Source: Desulfovibrio sp. (GTDB lineage Bacteria > Desulfobacterota > Desulfovibrionia > Desulfovibrionales > Desulfovibrionaceae). From it: 51,119 nt of DNA. Both the position numbers and the translations under genes were made by a program. The stretch's first letter is position 1; every line of letters starts with the position of its first letter. A model generated the notes under the pieces. That model was given only the letters and a program-made list of their open reading frames with translations. It did not search any database and was not told the origin of the DNA. The stretch spans positions 186,110 to 237,228 of the forward strand of contig NZ_WASP01000005.1 of NCBI RefSeq assembly GCF_009712225.1. Reading direction: 5' to 3'. Of the stretch, positions 9,339 through 17,914 are shown one piece after another.

Positions 9339-9410
9339 GCGGGCCTCCTGCACTTGTGGCAAGCTATCTATCTTTAAAAAAAGAATTTTATCTGTCTATT
9401 GCACATCCTC

Positions 9411-9442
9411 ATGTTCACGGTTTTTATATTAACCGTGAATAT
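9411..9442. promoter_or_regulatory. Inverted repeat, candidate operator
   Basis: TTCACGGTT (9414-9422) and AACCGTGAA (9431-9439) are perfect inverted repeats around an 8-base AT-only centre, and two further outer pairs extend the dyad to 9411-9442. It lies about 75 bases upstream of the permease start and about 80 bases before the hisH -35 box. It has no T-tract, so a protein-binding site is more likely than a terminator. The cognate regulator is unknown. Confidence 0.5.
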
Positions 9443-9521
9443 TGAGATTGTCACGTAATTCACTACCTGTTTGCTTGTTTTTTTATGGCCCGAATCTGGC
9501 GGGGCGTGTCCACTGTGCGCG

Positions 9522-9550
9522 TTGCCTGCGCAAAGGCAAAAAGGTATACT
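9522..9550 (+). promoter_or_regulatory. Promoter of the hisH operon
   Basis: TTGCCT (9522-9527) and TATACT (9545-9550) are separated by 17 bases, a good housekeeping-sigma promoter. It lies about 60 bases before the hisH start codon. Confidence 0.65.
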
Positions 9551-9611
9551 CTTCTTTTAAAAGCCACTAGCCGCCATTCCCCCCACGGCAACAACAAGCA
9601 GAGGATGCACC

Positions 9612-10250
9612 ATGCTGGCCATTCTGGATTATAAGGCAGGCAACCAAACGAGCGTGCGCCGTGCCCTTGAGCATTTGGGTATACCTTGCGCCATCACAGC
9701 AGACCCCGCAACGCTGGAAAGCGCCCACGGCATCATTTTTCCCGGTGTTGGCGCGGCCGGTCAGGCTATGCGCGCCCTGCACCCCACCGGACTCGACAAT
9801 CTGCTGCGCGATGCCGTCAAGCGCGGCCAGCCCCTGCTGGGCATTTGCCTCGGCTGCCAGATTCTGCTTGACCGCAGTGAAGAAAACGACACCAAGACGC
9901 TCGGCATTGTGCCTGGCCTGTGCCGCCGTTTTGAAGACAACATGGTTGAAGAGAACGGAACGCCCGCGCCCATTCCGCACATGGGCTGGAACAGCCTGAA
10001 TGTCACCGCCCCCTGCCCCCTGCTTGAAGGCGTGGCACCCTCGGCGGAATTTTACTTTGTGCACAGTTATTATGTGGAGCCAGACCCCACCTTTGTTATT
10101 GCCACAACCACCTACGGCAAGCAGTTCTGCTCTGTTTACGGGCGCGACGGCCTGTGGGCCACCCAGTTTCACCCCGAAAAGAGCGGGCGGCCCGGTCTGA
10201 CCATTTTGCGCAACTTCTACGATTACTGCGAGGCCCGTCATGCTCAGTAA
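9612..10250 (+). CDS. hisH: Imidazole glycerol phosphate synthase, glutaminase subunit
   Basis: The class I glutamine amidotransferase subunit of IGP synthase. It frees ammonia from glutamine and channels it to HisF in histidine biosynthesis. The 212-residue protein has the nucleophile Cys79 in [12 protein letters not shown], the oxyanion region GVGAAGQAM, and the His187/Glu189 part of the triad in [15 protein letters not shown] lies 6 bases before the ATG. The gene overlaps hisF by 11 bases, as expected for two subunits made in equal amounts. The other his genes are not in the window. Confidence 0.95.
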   Translation: MLAILDYKAGNQTSVRRALEHLGIPCAITADPATLESAHGIIFPGVGAAGQAMRALHPTGLDNLLRDAVKRGQPLLGICLGCQILLDRSEENDTKTLGIVPGLCRRFEDNMVEENGTPAPIPHMGWNSLNVTAPCPLLEGVAPSAEFYFVHSYYVEPDPTFVIATTTYGKQFCSVYGRDGLWATQFHPEKSGRPGLTILRNFYDYCEARHAQ

Positions 10251-11019
10251 GCGAGTCATTCCCTGTCTGGATGTGCGCAACGGACGGCTGACCAAGGGCG
10301 TAAAGTTTGTGGGCAATGAAGACATCGGCGATCCCGTGGAAACCGCACGCCGCTATTATGAGGAAGGTGCGGACGAGATCGTTTTTTACGACATCACGGC
10401 TTCAGCCGAGGCGCGTGGTATCTTTATTGATGTGGTTGAGCGCGTGGCGGAACAGATTTTCATTCCCTTCTCTGTGGGCGGCGGCATTTCTACCGTGGCC
10501 GACATGCGCGCCGTGCTGCTGGCTGGTGCGGAAAAGGTTTCTGTCAATTCCGCTGCCGTCAAGGATCCCCAGATCATCAGTGACGGGGCCGATGCCTTTG
10601 GCTCGCAGGCCATTGTGGTGGGCATGGACGTGCTTGCCGTGCCAGTGAGTGCTGAAATTCCTTCGGGTTACGAAATTGTCATCCACGGTGGCCGTAAGCG
10701 TATGGGGATAGACGCCATTGCCTGGGCACGCCGCTGTCAGGATCTGGGCGCTGGTGAACTGTGCGTCAATTCCATTGATGCCGACGGCACCAAGGACGGC
10801 TACGAGCTCAAACTCACCCGCGCCATTGTCGACGCCGTGTCCATTCCCGTCATTGCCTCCGGGGGCGCTGGCGAACCGCGCCATATGCTCGAGGCAGTAA
10901 CCGAGGGCGGGGCCTCTGCCGCGCTCATCGCTTCCATTGTCCATTACGGGCAGTATTCCATTCGTCAGTGCAAGGAATACATGGCCGAACACGGGGCCAA
11001 GGTGCGCACCACCTGGTAG
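10240..11019 (+). CDS. hisF: Imidazole glycerol phosphate synthase, cyclase subunit
   Basis: The (beta/alpha)8 cyclase that uses ammonia from HisH to turn PRFAR into IGP and AICAR. The catalytic acids are Asp11 (VIPCLDV) and Asp130 (VVGMDV). The phosphate-binding blocks SVGGGI and [10 protein letters not shown] and the conserved [11 protein letters not shown] are present. The 259-residue length is typical. The start codon lies inside the end of hisH, so translation is probably coupled. The AICAR made here links to the purine pathway, in which purB lies 1.7 kb downstream. Confidence 0.96.
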   Translation: MLSKRVIPCLDVRNGRLTKGVKFVGNEDIGDPVETARRYYEEGADEIVFYDITASAEARGIFIDVVERVAEQIFIPFSVGGGISTVADMRAVLLAGAEKVSVNSAAVKDPQIISDGADAFGSQAIVVGMDVLAVPVSAEIPSGYEIVIHGGRKRMGIDAIAWARRCQDLGAGELCVNSIDADGTKDGYELKLTRAIVDAVSIPVIASGGAGEPRHMLEAVTEGGASAALIASIVHYGQYSIRQCKEYMAEHGAKVRTTW

Positions 11020-11081
11020 CCTTGCAGATTGCAGGGCAAAATCCGTTGAGGCAATGAGGGCTACACCCGGAAAGAACCATT

Positions 11082-11909
11082 ATGAGTGATAGATATGATT
11101 GCGCCACAGGGCAGGTTCCTGCAGCGCTTGCAAAAGTGCTGGGTGGGCTGCCGCGCGTTGCGGTGGCCTATTCCGGCGGGCTGGACAGCCGTTTTCTGTG
11201 CCACGCGGCCCTGCTGTGCGGCTGTGATGTGCTGGCCGTGCACGTTTTTGGCCCGCACATTCCCCCGCAGGAAAGCGCCGGGGCCACTGCCTGGGCGCAG
11301 CAGCGCGGCTTGCCCCTGCGCACTGCCCGGTTTGATCCTCTGGCCCTGTCAGAGGTGGAAACCAACAGTCCCCAACGTTGCTACGGTTGCAAGACCGGCC
11401 TTGTGAACCTGCTGCGCGGTGAGCTTGCAGTCATTGCGGGCGAAGGGCAGGGGCGTGTGCTGTGTGATGGAACCAATGCGGACGATCTGCTGGCATACAG
11501 GCCGGGGCTGCGCGCTCTGGAAGAAGGCCGCGTGCGTTCGCCGCTGGCCGAGGCCGGGCTCAGCAAGGCCGCCATTCGCGAGGCAGCCCGCGCCACAGGG
11601 CTGGACAGGCCCGAGCAGCGCGCACGGCCCTGTCTGCTCACGCGCATGGCTTACGGCATGCGGCCGGATGCAGCCACACTGGCGCGGCTTGCTGCTGCGG
11701 AGGAAGATCTTGCAGAATCTGGTCAGCTGGGCGATTTTCGGCTGCGGCTCACTCCTGAACCCGTGTTGCAGGCAGAAAAAATGCCAGACCATCTGCTGCC
11801 TCGGGTGCAGTGCATTTTGCAGCATCTCGGATTCTGGCCCTGCAAGATGGAAATCGGCGGCAACATCAGCGGTTTTTATGATGCTGGCGGGGTTGGTCGC
11901 AAATCATAA
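11082..11909 (+). CDS. LarE-like ATP-dependent PP-loop sulfur transferase
   Basis: A 275-residue PP-loop ATP pyrophosphatase of the LarE family. In the family, LarE adenylates the pyridinium carboxylates of the nickel-pincer cofactor precursor and gives up sulfur to them, for lactate racemase and related enzymes. The PP-loop is AVAYSGGLDS (to residue 36). The family block QRCYGCK contains Cys100 and Cys103. Cys184, in RARPCLLTRMAYG, aligns with the position of the sacrificial Cys in LarE. GTNADDLLAYRPGLRA and VRSPLAEAGLSKAAIRE are also family-like. No larA, larB or larC is nearby. Its place after hisHF with a 62-base gap suggests read-through but no shared pathway. Confidence 0.78.
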   Translation: MSDRYDCATGQVPAALAKVLGGLPRVAVAYSGGLDSRFLCHAALLCGCDVLAVHVFGPHIPPQESAGATAWAQQRGLPLRTARFDPLALSEVETNSPQRCYGCKTGLVNLLRGELAVIAGEGQGRVLCDGTNADDLLAYRPGLRALEEGRVRSPLAEAGLSKAAIREAARATGLDRPEQRARPCLLTRMAYGMRPDAATLARLAAAEEDLAESGQLGDFRLRLTPEPVLQAEKMPDHLLPRVQCILQHLGFWPCKMEIGGNISGFYDAGGVGRKS

Positions 11910-12038
11910 CACATCTTGCATGTTTTTGGCCTCAAGTGGCTGTTTTCGGCCCCACATGCGCCTCAGGGCTGGACTTTGCCAATAAAAGGGCCTATGAATA
12001 CCCACTTATATCAACGGGGCTTGCCCCTGGAGGGAACC

Positions 12039-12146
12039 ATGGCACATAAGAAAATTGAGCGTAAGAAAGAACTGGATCGCCGTCGTAAGCGCCGTGAAGA
12101 GCGCCTGAAGCAGCGCGTGCGCGAAGCCAAGGCCGCCAAGGCCTAA
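12039..12146 (+). CDS. 35-residue highly basic small protein
   Basis: A short gene encoding MAHKKIERKKELDRRRKRRE followed by a second Lys/Arg/Ala-rich stretch. GGAGG lies 6 bases before the ATG, and the frame ends in TAA. Over half the residues are Lys, Arg or Glu, and it should form a single charged helix. This recalls small RNA-binding or ribosome-associated proteins such as the tails of S21 or THX, but I cannot assign a family. The strong ribosome binding site and clean frame argue that it is real. Downstream comes an RNA hairpin region and then the fmdB-purB-pyrE group. Confidence 0.7.
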   Translation: MAHKKIERKKELDRRRKRREERLKQRVREAKAAKA

Positions 12147-12215
12147 GCTTTTACACGGGAACCGGCGTTCCGACGGCTGCGAATCTGCGCGCCGTCACAA
12201 ATATGGTGCTCAGCC

Positions 12216-12236
12216 CGGCTGCCTTAGCGGCAGCCG
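12216..12236 (+). terminator. Hairpin without T-tract
   Basis: CGGCTGCC and GGCAGCCG form a perfect 8-bp stem around TTAGC, between the small basic gene and fmdB. There is no run of T after it, so it may be a weak stop signal or an mRNA-stabilising hairpin. Confidence 0.35.
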
Positions 12237-12305
12237 CGCAGGGCGCAAACCAGCAGCAGCGGTCAGCGCGGCGGCATGCCGTGTCATGGCCTTTTTAGCA
12301 TTACC

Positions 12306-12698
12306 ATGCCTATCTACGAATATCAGTGCCCCAAGTGTCAGCATACGTTTGAGGAATGGGTCAAGGCATCGGAATCCCACGGGCAGGAACCCTGCCCCAA
12401 GTGTGGTGAGTCTTCGCCCCGTATCATGTCGCAGACGTCGTTTGTCCTTAAGGGCGGCGGCTGGTACGTGAGCGACTACGGTTACCGCAAGGGCGTGAAC
12501 GAAGAAGGCGCTTCCAGCACCAGCTCGTCCTCCACCTCTGGCGATTCTGCCGCGTCCTCTGGCAGCCAGGCAGCTGAAAAAGCGCCCGCAGCTACCCCCG
12601 ATTCAGGAACCAGCGCCGCCAAGGCGGCTCCCGCCCCTTCGCCAACCACAGGGGCCGCTGCGTCGGCTCCCACCAAGGCCGCCAGCGCGGCTTCATGA
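12306..12698 (+). CDS. FmdB-family zinc-ribbon protein
   Basis: A 130-residue protein. The first 60 residues are a FmdB/CxxC_CxxC regulatory-type zinc ribbon: MPIYEYQCPKCQHTFEEW, then PCPKCGESSPRIMSQTSF, giving four Cys ligands. The rest (from about residue 72) is a low-complexity Ser/Ala/Thr/Pro-rich tail, probably disordered. The family was named for a putative regulator of formamidase, but the role of most members is unknown. I chose the ATG at 12306 because MPIYEY is the usual family start; the ribosome binding site is weak. The stop codon is 8 bases before purB, so it very likely heads the purB-pyrE operon. Confidence 0.85.
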   Translation: MPIYEYQCPKCQHTFEEWVKASESHGQEPCPKCGESSPRIMSQTSFVLKGGGWYVSDYGYRKGVNEEGASSTSSSSTSGDSAASSGSQAAEKAPAATPDSGTSAAKAAPAPSPTTGAAASAPTKAASAAS

Positions 12699-12705
12699 GG
12701 CAGCC

Positions 12706-14022
12706 ATGATCGATCGCTACACCCGTCAGGAAATGGGCCGCATTTGGACCCTCGAAAACCGCTATCAGGCATGGCTTGATGTGGAAGTGGCTGTTTGCCG
12801 GGCCTGGAGCGACATGGGCCGCATCCCGGCTGAAGCGGTAGAAAATATCACGGCCAAGGCGTCCATTGATGTGGACCGCATTCTGGCCATTGAAGAAGTG
12901 ACCCGCCACGACGTCATCGCCTTTCTGACCTCGCTGGAAGAAAAGGTGGGGGCTGAAGCCGCGCGTTATATCCACCTTGGCTGTACCTCGTCCGACATCG
13001 TGGACACGGCCAACGCCCTTCTGCTTGTGCAGGCTGGCCGCCTGATCCTCAAGGATATTCGCGGCCTTCTGACCGCTATTGAATCGCTGGCCAACCGTCA
13101 CAAGGGCGTGCTGTGCATGGGCCGCACCCACGGCATCCACGCCGAACCCACCAGCTTTGGCCTTAAAATGGCCGGATTCTACGCCGAATTTGAACGCCAT
13201 CTGGCTCGGGTCGAAGCCGGTGTGGAAAGCATTCGCGTGGGCAAGATTTCTGGCGCTGTGGGCACGTATGCGTTTTTGTCGCCCGAGCTTGAGCAGCGCG
13301 CGCTGGGCTACCTTGGCCTTGAGGTTGACCCGCACTCCACACAGATCATCCAGCGCGACCGCTATGCGCACTTCTTCACCTCGCTGGCCGTGCTGGCTGG
13401 CGGCGTGGAACGCCTTTGTGTTGAGCTGCGCCACCTGCAGCGCACCGAAGTGCTGGAAGTCGAAGAAGGTTTTGCCAAGGGGCAGAAGGGTTCGTCGGCC
13501 ATGCCGCACAAAAAGAACCCCATCTCCGCCGAGAACATGAGCGGTCTTTCGCGCCTGCTGCGCACCAACGCCCTTGCCTCGCTGGAAAATCAGGCTCTGT
13601 GGCACGAGCGCGACATCAGCCACTCTTCCGTTGAGCGGGTTATCATGCCCGATTCCACCATTCTGGCCGACTACGTGCTCACCCGCCTCACCAAGCTGCT
13701 TGAAGGTCTGGTGGTCAAGCCCGAGCGCATGCGCGAAAACATGGAGCGTTCTTACGGTCTCTATTTTTCGCAGCGCGTACTGACGGCCCTGATCGCCACG
13801 GGGCTTCCGCGCCAGCAGGCCTACGAGGCCGTGCAGCGCCTTGCCATGCAAAGCTGGGAGAGCCGCATTCCCTTCCCCGATCTGGTGCGCGGTGATGTCG
13901 ACATGAGCGGACGCCTTGGCGAAGCCGCACTGGCCGAGCTTTTTGACCCGGCCTACTATCTGCAACACGAAGACGAAATCTTTGCCCGCGTATTCAAGAA
14001 CGCTGCGGCCAATAAGGCGTAA
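12706..14022 (+). CDS. purB: Adenylosuccinate lyase
   Basis: Cleaves fumarate from SAICAR and from adenylosuccinate in purine synthesis. The 438-residue protein begins MIDRYTRQEMGRIW, and has TSSDIVDTANALL, GRTHGIHAEPTSFG and the superfamily signature GSSAMPHKKNP carrying the catalytic Ser loop. The start follows GAGG closely and lies just after fmdB. The next gene, pyrE, starts 9 bases after the stop, so purine and pyrimidine steps share one transcript. Confidence 0.96.
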   Translation: MIDRYTRQEMGRIWTLENRYQAWLDVEVAVCRAWSDMGRIPAEAVENITAKASIDVDRILAIEEVTRHDVIAFLTSLEEKVGAEAARYIHLGCTSSDIVDTANALLLVQAGRLILKDIRGLLTAIESLANRHKGVLCMGRTHGIHAEPTSFGLKMAGFYAEFERHLARVEAGVESIRVGKISGAVGTYAFLSPELEQRALGYLGLEVDPHSTQIIQRDRYAHFFTSLAVLAGGVERLCVELRHLQRTEVLEVEEGFAKGQKGSSAMPHKKNPISAENMSGLSRLLRTNALASLENQALWHERDISHSSVERVIMPDSTILADYVLTRLTKLLEGLVVKPERMRENMERSYGLYFSQRVLTALIATGLPRQQAYEAVQRLAMQSWESRIPFPDLVRGDVDMSGRLGEAALAELFDPAYYLQHEDEIFARVFKNAAANKA

Positions 14023-14031
14023 GGATCTGTC

Positions 14032-14613
14032 ATGCATACTCCTTCTTCTGAAGAACTGCTGGAACTCAAGCGCCGTTTGGCTCGTTTGCTGGTTGAAAAA
14101 TCTTACCGCGAGGGAGATTTTGTGCTGGCATCAGGCCGCAGAAGCGACTATTATTTTGATTGCCGCGTCACGGCGTTGCATGCCGAAGGTTCGTGGCTTA
14201 TCGGAACCCTGTTCAACCACATGCTTCGCGAGATGGACATCAAGGGCGTTGGCGGCATGACCATGGGCGCAGACCCGCTGGTTGCCGCTACAACCGTTAT
14301 TTCGCACGAGCAGGGCAGACCCCTCGATGGTCTTCTGGTTCGCAAAGAAGCCAAGGGCCACGGTACGGGGCAGTTTGTGGAAGGTCTGGGCAACTTTCAT
14401 ACGGGTGACCGTGTGGCGATGCTTGAAGATGTTGTTACCACCGGCGGTTCTCTGCTGAAGGCCTGTGATCGCGTGCGCGATGCCGGCCTGTCCATTGTGG
14501 CGGTGTGCGCTATTCTGGATCGGGAGGAAGGTGGCCGGGAAAAGCTCCGTGAGGCGGGATATGACCTGCTTGCGCTCTTTACCCGTGCGGAATTGGTGGC
14601 TCTTGCGCGTTAA
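14032..14613 (+). CDS. pyrE: Orotate phosphoribosyltransferase
   Basis: Joins orotate and PRPP to form OMP in pyrimidine synthesis. The 193-residue protein has the PRPP-binding motif VAMLEDVVTTGGSLLKA, the substrate strand DFVLASGRRSDYYFD and the mobile-loop Lys/His segment VRKEAKGHGTG. Length and order match the short bacterial PyrE type. It sits in the fmdB-purB-pyrE operon, and the next gene starts about 50 bases downstream. Confidence 0.95.
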   Translation: MHTPSSEELLELKRRLARLLVEKSYREGDFVLASGRRSDYYFDCRVTALHAEGSWLIGTLFNHMLREMDIKGVGGMTMGADPLVAATTVISHEQGRPLDGLLVRKEAKGHGTGQFVEGLGNFHTGDRVAMLEDVVTTGGSLLKACDRVRDAGLSIVAVCAILDREEGGREKLREAGYDLLALFTRAELVALAR

Positions 14614-14662
14614 GGCAGCCACCGCCCCCTGTGCCTCGGTCCATGGGGCCGTGGCGCATGGT

Positions 14663-16912
14663 ATGTTCAGCTCTGTGGCTGTGCGTGTGCTCGGCGGTTT
14701 GCGCCAGTGCCTGGCGTGCGGGCTGCTGGCCTTTGGCATTGGCTGCCCCCTGGCTTCGCCGCACCTGGCCCAGGCCGAAGAATGGCAGGCCTCGCTGTAC
14801 AACGAGGGGTTGCCTACCCATCTGGTTGCTGTTGATAAAAAGCGCCAGACCTTCATGTTTTTTGAGAAAAAAAGTCCCCTCAAGCTCAAGTATACCTACC
14901 CCTGCACAACCGGTCAGCTCACGGGCGACAAACAGTCGCTCAACGACCTGCGCACCCCCGAGGGCATCTATTTTGTGGAATACAAAATAGCCAGCGGGCT
15001 GGATTTCAAGGAATACGGCGGCATAGCCTATACCCTGAACTATCCCAACCCGGTGGACAGGCTGCGCGGTAAAACCGGCCACGGCATCTGGATACACAGC
15101 AAGGGTTTTGGCATTGAGCCTCTCGCCACTCGTGGCTGCGTGGCCATTGGTCTCAAGGAAATTGACGAGGTGGGCCCCCAGCTCACCCCCGGTACCGCCG
15201 TGGTGCTGGCTGAAAAAATGGACGAAACCGCCCAGCCCCGGTCCGACACTGGCACCGCCCAGGAACTGCGCCGTCTGATGCAGAACTGGAGCAATGCCTG
15301 GGCCTCGCGCTCGGTGAAGATGTTTGACTACTACGATCCCGATGCCTATTCCAAAGCCATGACAGAAAATTTCGTCGCTTTCAGGCAAAACAAGGAACGT
15401 CTGTTCAAGTCACTGCAATTCATCAAGATATTCAATAGAAAAATCAATGTGCTGGAAGGCCCTGGTTACTGGGTAACCTGGTCAGAGCAGCTCTATACGG
15501 CATCCAACCTTTCCACCGAGGGTGTACGCAGGCTGTACTGGCAGCGCGGCAAGGACCAGAAATTCCGCATTGTCGGCATGGAGTGGGCCCCCCGCGATCT
15601 TGGCATGCGTGCCGATTTTCAGAAAGGCCAACTGGTGGCCGAGGCTCCCCTGCAGCAGGTCAGCGACGCTTCTTCCGAGGCGCCGCAGCCGCCTCGCCTC
15701 GACATGCCTGAAGCCGCGCCGGAAAAAACCGCGCCGGTTGCCATGACCGTGCCGCAGCCCTCACAGGACAAAACAGCACAGGCCGCCACCGCCAAGCCCG
15801 GTCAGGGCGAAAAACTTGTGGCCGCCAATGATCCTTTGGTTCCCAAACGTGGCAGCACGCCGCCCCCGGCTGAAGTGAACTGGGGCGCTCGCCCCAGCAT
15901 GGAAGAAGCCGCCCGCACCGAAGCCGAAGCCGCGCAGAAAAATGCGGCCGCCAAGGCAGCAGAGCAGGCAGCCCCGCAAACTCCTGCAGCTTTGGCAGCC
16001 AGCCAGCTGCCGCCGCCCGCGTCCGTGCAGGCTCCTGTTCAGGCCCCGGCAACAGCTCAGGTGGCGGGTCAGATGACCGCGCAGCCTGTGGCGCAAGCCG
16101 CCGCGTCAACCCCGGCTTCCGCTCCCGCTCCGCTGGCACTCACGCCAGATGTGGTGGCCGGACTGGAAAAGGCTGTTAAGGCCTGGAACGCGGACTTTGC
16201 CTCCCGCTCCATGGACATTGCCTCTCTGTACGACCAGGCCCGCTTTAACCGCGAGGCGGGAACCCCGCGCGGTTACTCGTACAATTCCACCATGCGCGAG
16301 TTCGAGCGCCGCTTTGCAGCGCCCTGGCTGCGCCTCATAAGCCGCAAGCCCAAGTTTGAATTGCAGGGCACGCTGGCCGTGAGCCATGTGGAACAGCTGG
16401 TGGTGACCCCCAACGCCATGGAACAGGGCGTGCGCAGCTTCTGGTGGAACCGTGATGACAAGGGCGACTTCCGCATTGTTGCCACGCAGTTCAGGCCGGA
16501 CGAGCTGGGCCTTGCCGCCGATTATCTCGATCAGGTAAGCGACGACGTGAGCGCCATGGTTGAAAAGTGGCGTAAGGCATGGGAAGCCGGACGGATTGAG
16601 GAATACATCGAATACTACGCCGACGACGCCATCCAGCAGGGCCGTTGGGGCGCAAAGAATATCCAGAAGCAGAAAGAACAGCTCTGGCAACGGGTCAAGC
16701 CCACGCTTGTGCAGATTACCGGCCTGCGGCTGGTGGCTGACAAGCAGGGCATACGCGCAGACATGAATCAGGTTTACGCCGACAGCTCTGGCCATACAGA
16801 CCGGGGTACAAAGACCCTGCTGCTGCGCTTTGACGGTAAAAACTGGCGCATAGCACGCGAAGACTGGGCCTTGCTGGGCGCTCCTGTAGAGCCCGTGGGT
16901 ACTGTTCAATAG
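14663..16912 (+). CDS. Secreted L,D-transpeptidase with three NTF2-like repeats
   Basis: A 749-residue exported protein. After a signal peptide (about residues 1-36, ending near AQAEEW) comes a YkuD-type L,D-transpeptidase domain with GHGIWIHS (His140, His145) and the nucleophile Cys159 in TRGCVAIG. Such enzymes form 3-3 crosslinks in peptidoglycan or attach proteins to it. Then follow an NTF2-like domain (about 200-309), a Pro/Ala/Gln-rich linker (about 310-490) and two more NTF2-like domains (about 496-615 and 628-742). Each repeat opens with a W...W/F-S-R or related pattern and ends with FRIV or WRIA. The start is chosen for the signal peptide; a GTG at 14651 is also possible. It probably continues the pyrE transcript. 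Confidence 0.82.
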   Translation: MFSSVAVRVLGGLRQCLACGLLAFGIGCPLASPHLAQAEEWQASLYNEGLPTHLVAVDKKRQTFMFFEKKSPLKLKYTYPCTTGQLTGDKQSLNDLRTPEGIYFVEYKIASGLDFKEYGGIAYTLNYPNPVDRLRGKTGHGIWIHSKGFGIEPLATRGCVAIGLKEIDEVGPQLTPGTAVVLAEKMDETAQPRSDTGTAQELRRLMQNWSNAWASRSVKMFDYYDPDAYSKAMTENFVAFRQNKERLFKSLQFIKIFNRKINVLEGPGYWVTWSEQLYTASNLSTEGVRRLYWQRGKDQKFRIVGMEWAPRDLGMRADFQKGQLVAEAPLQQVSDASSEAPQPPRLDMPEAAPEKTAPVAMTVPQPSQDKTAQAATAKPGQGEKLVAANDPLVPKRGSTPPPAEVNWGARPSMEEAARTEAEAAQKNAAAKAAEQAAPQTPAALAASQLPPPASVQAPVQAPATAQVAGQMTAQPVAQAAASTPASAPAPLALTPDVVAGLEKAVKAWNADFASRSMDIASLYDQARFNREAGTPRGYSYNSTMREFERRFAAPWLRLISRKPKFELQGTLAVSHVEQLVVTPNAMEQGVRSFWWNRDDKGDFRIVATQFRPDELGLAADYLDQVSDDVSAMVEKWRKAWEAGRIEEYIEYYADDAIQQGRWGAKNIQKQKEQLWQRVKPTLVQITGLRLVADKQGIRADMNQVYADSSGHTDRGTKTLLLRFDGKNWRIAREDWALLGAPVEPVGTVQ

Positions 16913-16923
16913 AAGCGACATCA

Positions 16924-16952
16924 CATTGGCCGTCCTACCTGGGCGGCCAATG
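16924..16952 (+). terminator. Strong hairpin after the L,D-transpeptidase gene
   Basis: CATTGGCCG and CGGCCAATG pair, and the inner TCC/GGG bases extend the stem to 12 bp with one wobble, around the loop TACCT. There is no clear T-tract, so it may be a partial terminator between the transpeptidase gene and the following membrane protein. Confidence 0.5.
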
Positions 16953-17042
16953 CTTACTGGTCAGCAATGACGGTGGGGAATCATAACAGCTGGTTATGGA
17001 CGGCCACCCCAGGATTCAAACGTCATTGCCCGTGAGGACTGT

Positions 17043-17828
17043 TTGAAATATAGCGAAAACCTCAGCATAATCCTGATGCGGGATAACGGTCCCCGGCGTA
17101 GCTATCGAGTGCGCAGGGCGCGTTTTGTGGCGGCCCTGACCGTGATGGCCTGCATGCCACTGCTTTGCGCCGTGCTGGGCTGGCTGTGCTGGACGCTGTG
17201 GCAGCAGAACGTGCAGTTGCGCGACAACGTGCTGCGTTTTGAAAGCGACTATCAGGTTGCCCAGGCCAATGCCGAACGGCTGGAAAATCTGGAAGAACTG
17301 CTGCGCGAAGAAAATATTCCCGGTCGTGAGCTTGTACTTCGCAGGCTTGGTACCGGCGGCGCAGCTGCAGAAGCCCCGGGTGAAGGTCCGGCTGCGCCTG
17401 CCAGCAATGCCCCCGCTGCCGAAAAGCAGGCAAAAGACCAGCCCAAGGATGCCGCGCGGGCCAATGACGGTCCGGGACACGAGGACTTTCCCTCCATTGA
17501 CCTTGATTATGTCAAGGTGGGCAACGTTCAGGTGCGCGAAATCCGGGGTGGCAAGCTTCGTCTGGCCCTTGATCTGCGGAATACCGACAGCCAGAAGATT
17601 CTTTCGGGCGTGGTGAGCGGCACTCTGCTTACTGCAGATGGTAAAACCTACCCCCTGCGTTTTGATCAGGAAGACGTGGGCAATTTCCGCATCAGCCGCT
17701 TCAAGCGCGCAGTCATGGTGGCCGCCACCGAAAAACAGATAAGCCTCACCAATGCACAGGTCATTCTTGAAGTGCGCAGTCAGGAAAACACCGTGGTGTT
17801 CCGCAATATATTTGCCGTGGAGCATTAG
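17043..17828 (+). CDS. Membrane-anchored protein of unknown function
   Basis: A 261-residue protein that I cannot assign to a family. It has a short basic N-terminus (RRSYRVRRARF), one membrane helix (about residues 28-54), a coiled-coil-like stretch (LRDNVLRF to LEELLREEN), a Pro/Ala-rich linker, and a C-terminal domain rich in beta-strand (from about residue 150, with LRLALDLRNTDSQKILSG). The large part should face the periplasm. The start is a TTG supported by GAGGA at 17034-17038; the next ATG, at 17076, has no such site. It lies between the L,D-transpeptidase and a glycosyltransferase cluster, so an envelope role is plausible but unproven. Confidence 0.72.
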   Translation: MKYSENLSIILMRDNGPRRSYRVRRARFVAALTVMACMPLLCAVLGWLCWTLWQQNVQLRDNVLRFESDYQVAQANAERLENLEELLREENIPGRELVLRRLGTGGAAAEAPGEGPAAPASNAPAAEKQAKDQPKDAARANDGPGHEDFPSIDLDYVKVGNVQVREIRGGKLRLALDLRNTDSQKILSGVVSGTLLTADGKTYPLRFDQEDVGNFRISRFKRAVMVAATEKQISLTNAQVILEVRSQENTVVFRNIFAVEH

Positions 17829-17914
17829 ACTGCGGTTTGCAGCGCGGGCAGGTCACATGCTTCAGGAACGGGCCGGGGCAGACAGAGCGGAGCGGACGTA
17901 AAGCGGAGGCCGCA

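Noticed and set aside
12592..14037. 481-codon minus-strand open frame opposite fmdB and purB
   Set aside because: It lies fully antisense to purB, has no recognisable domain and no good start site.
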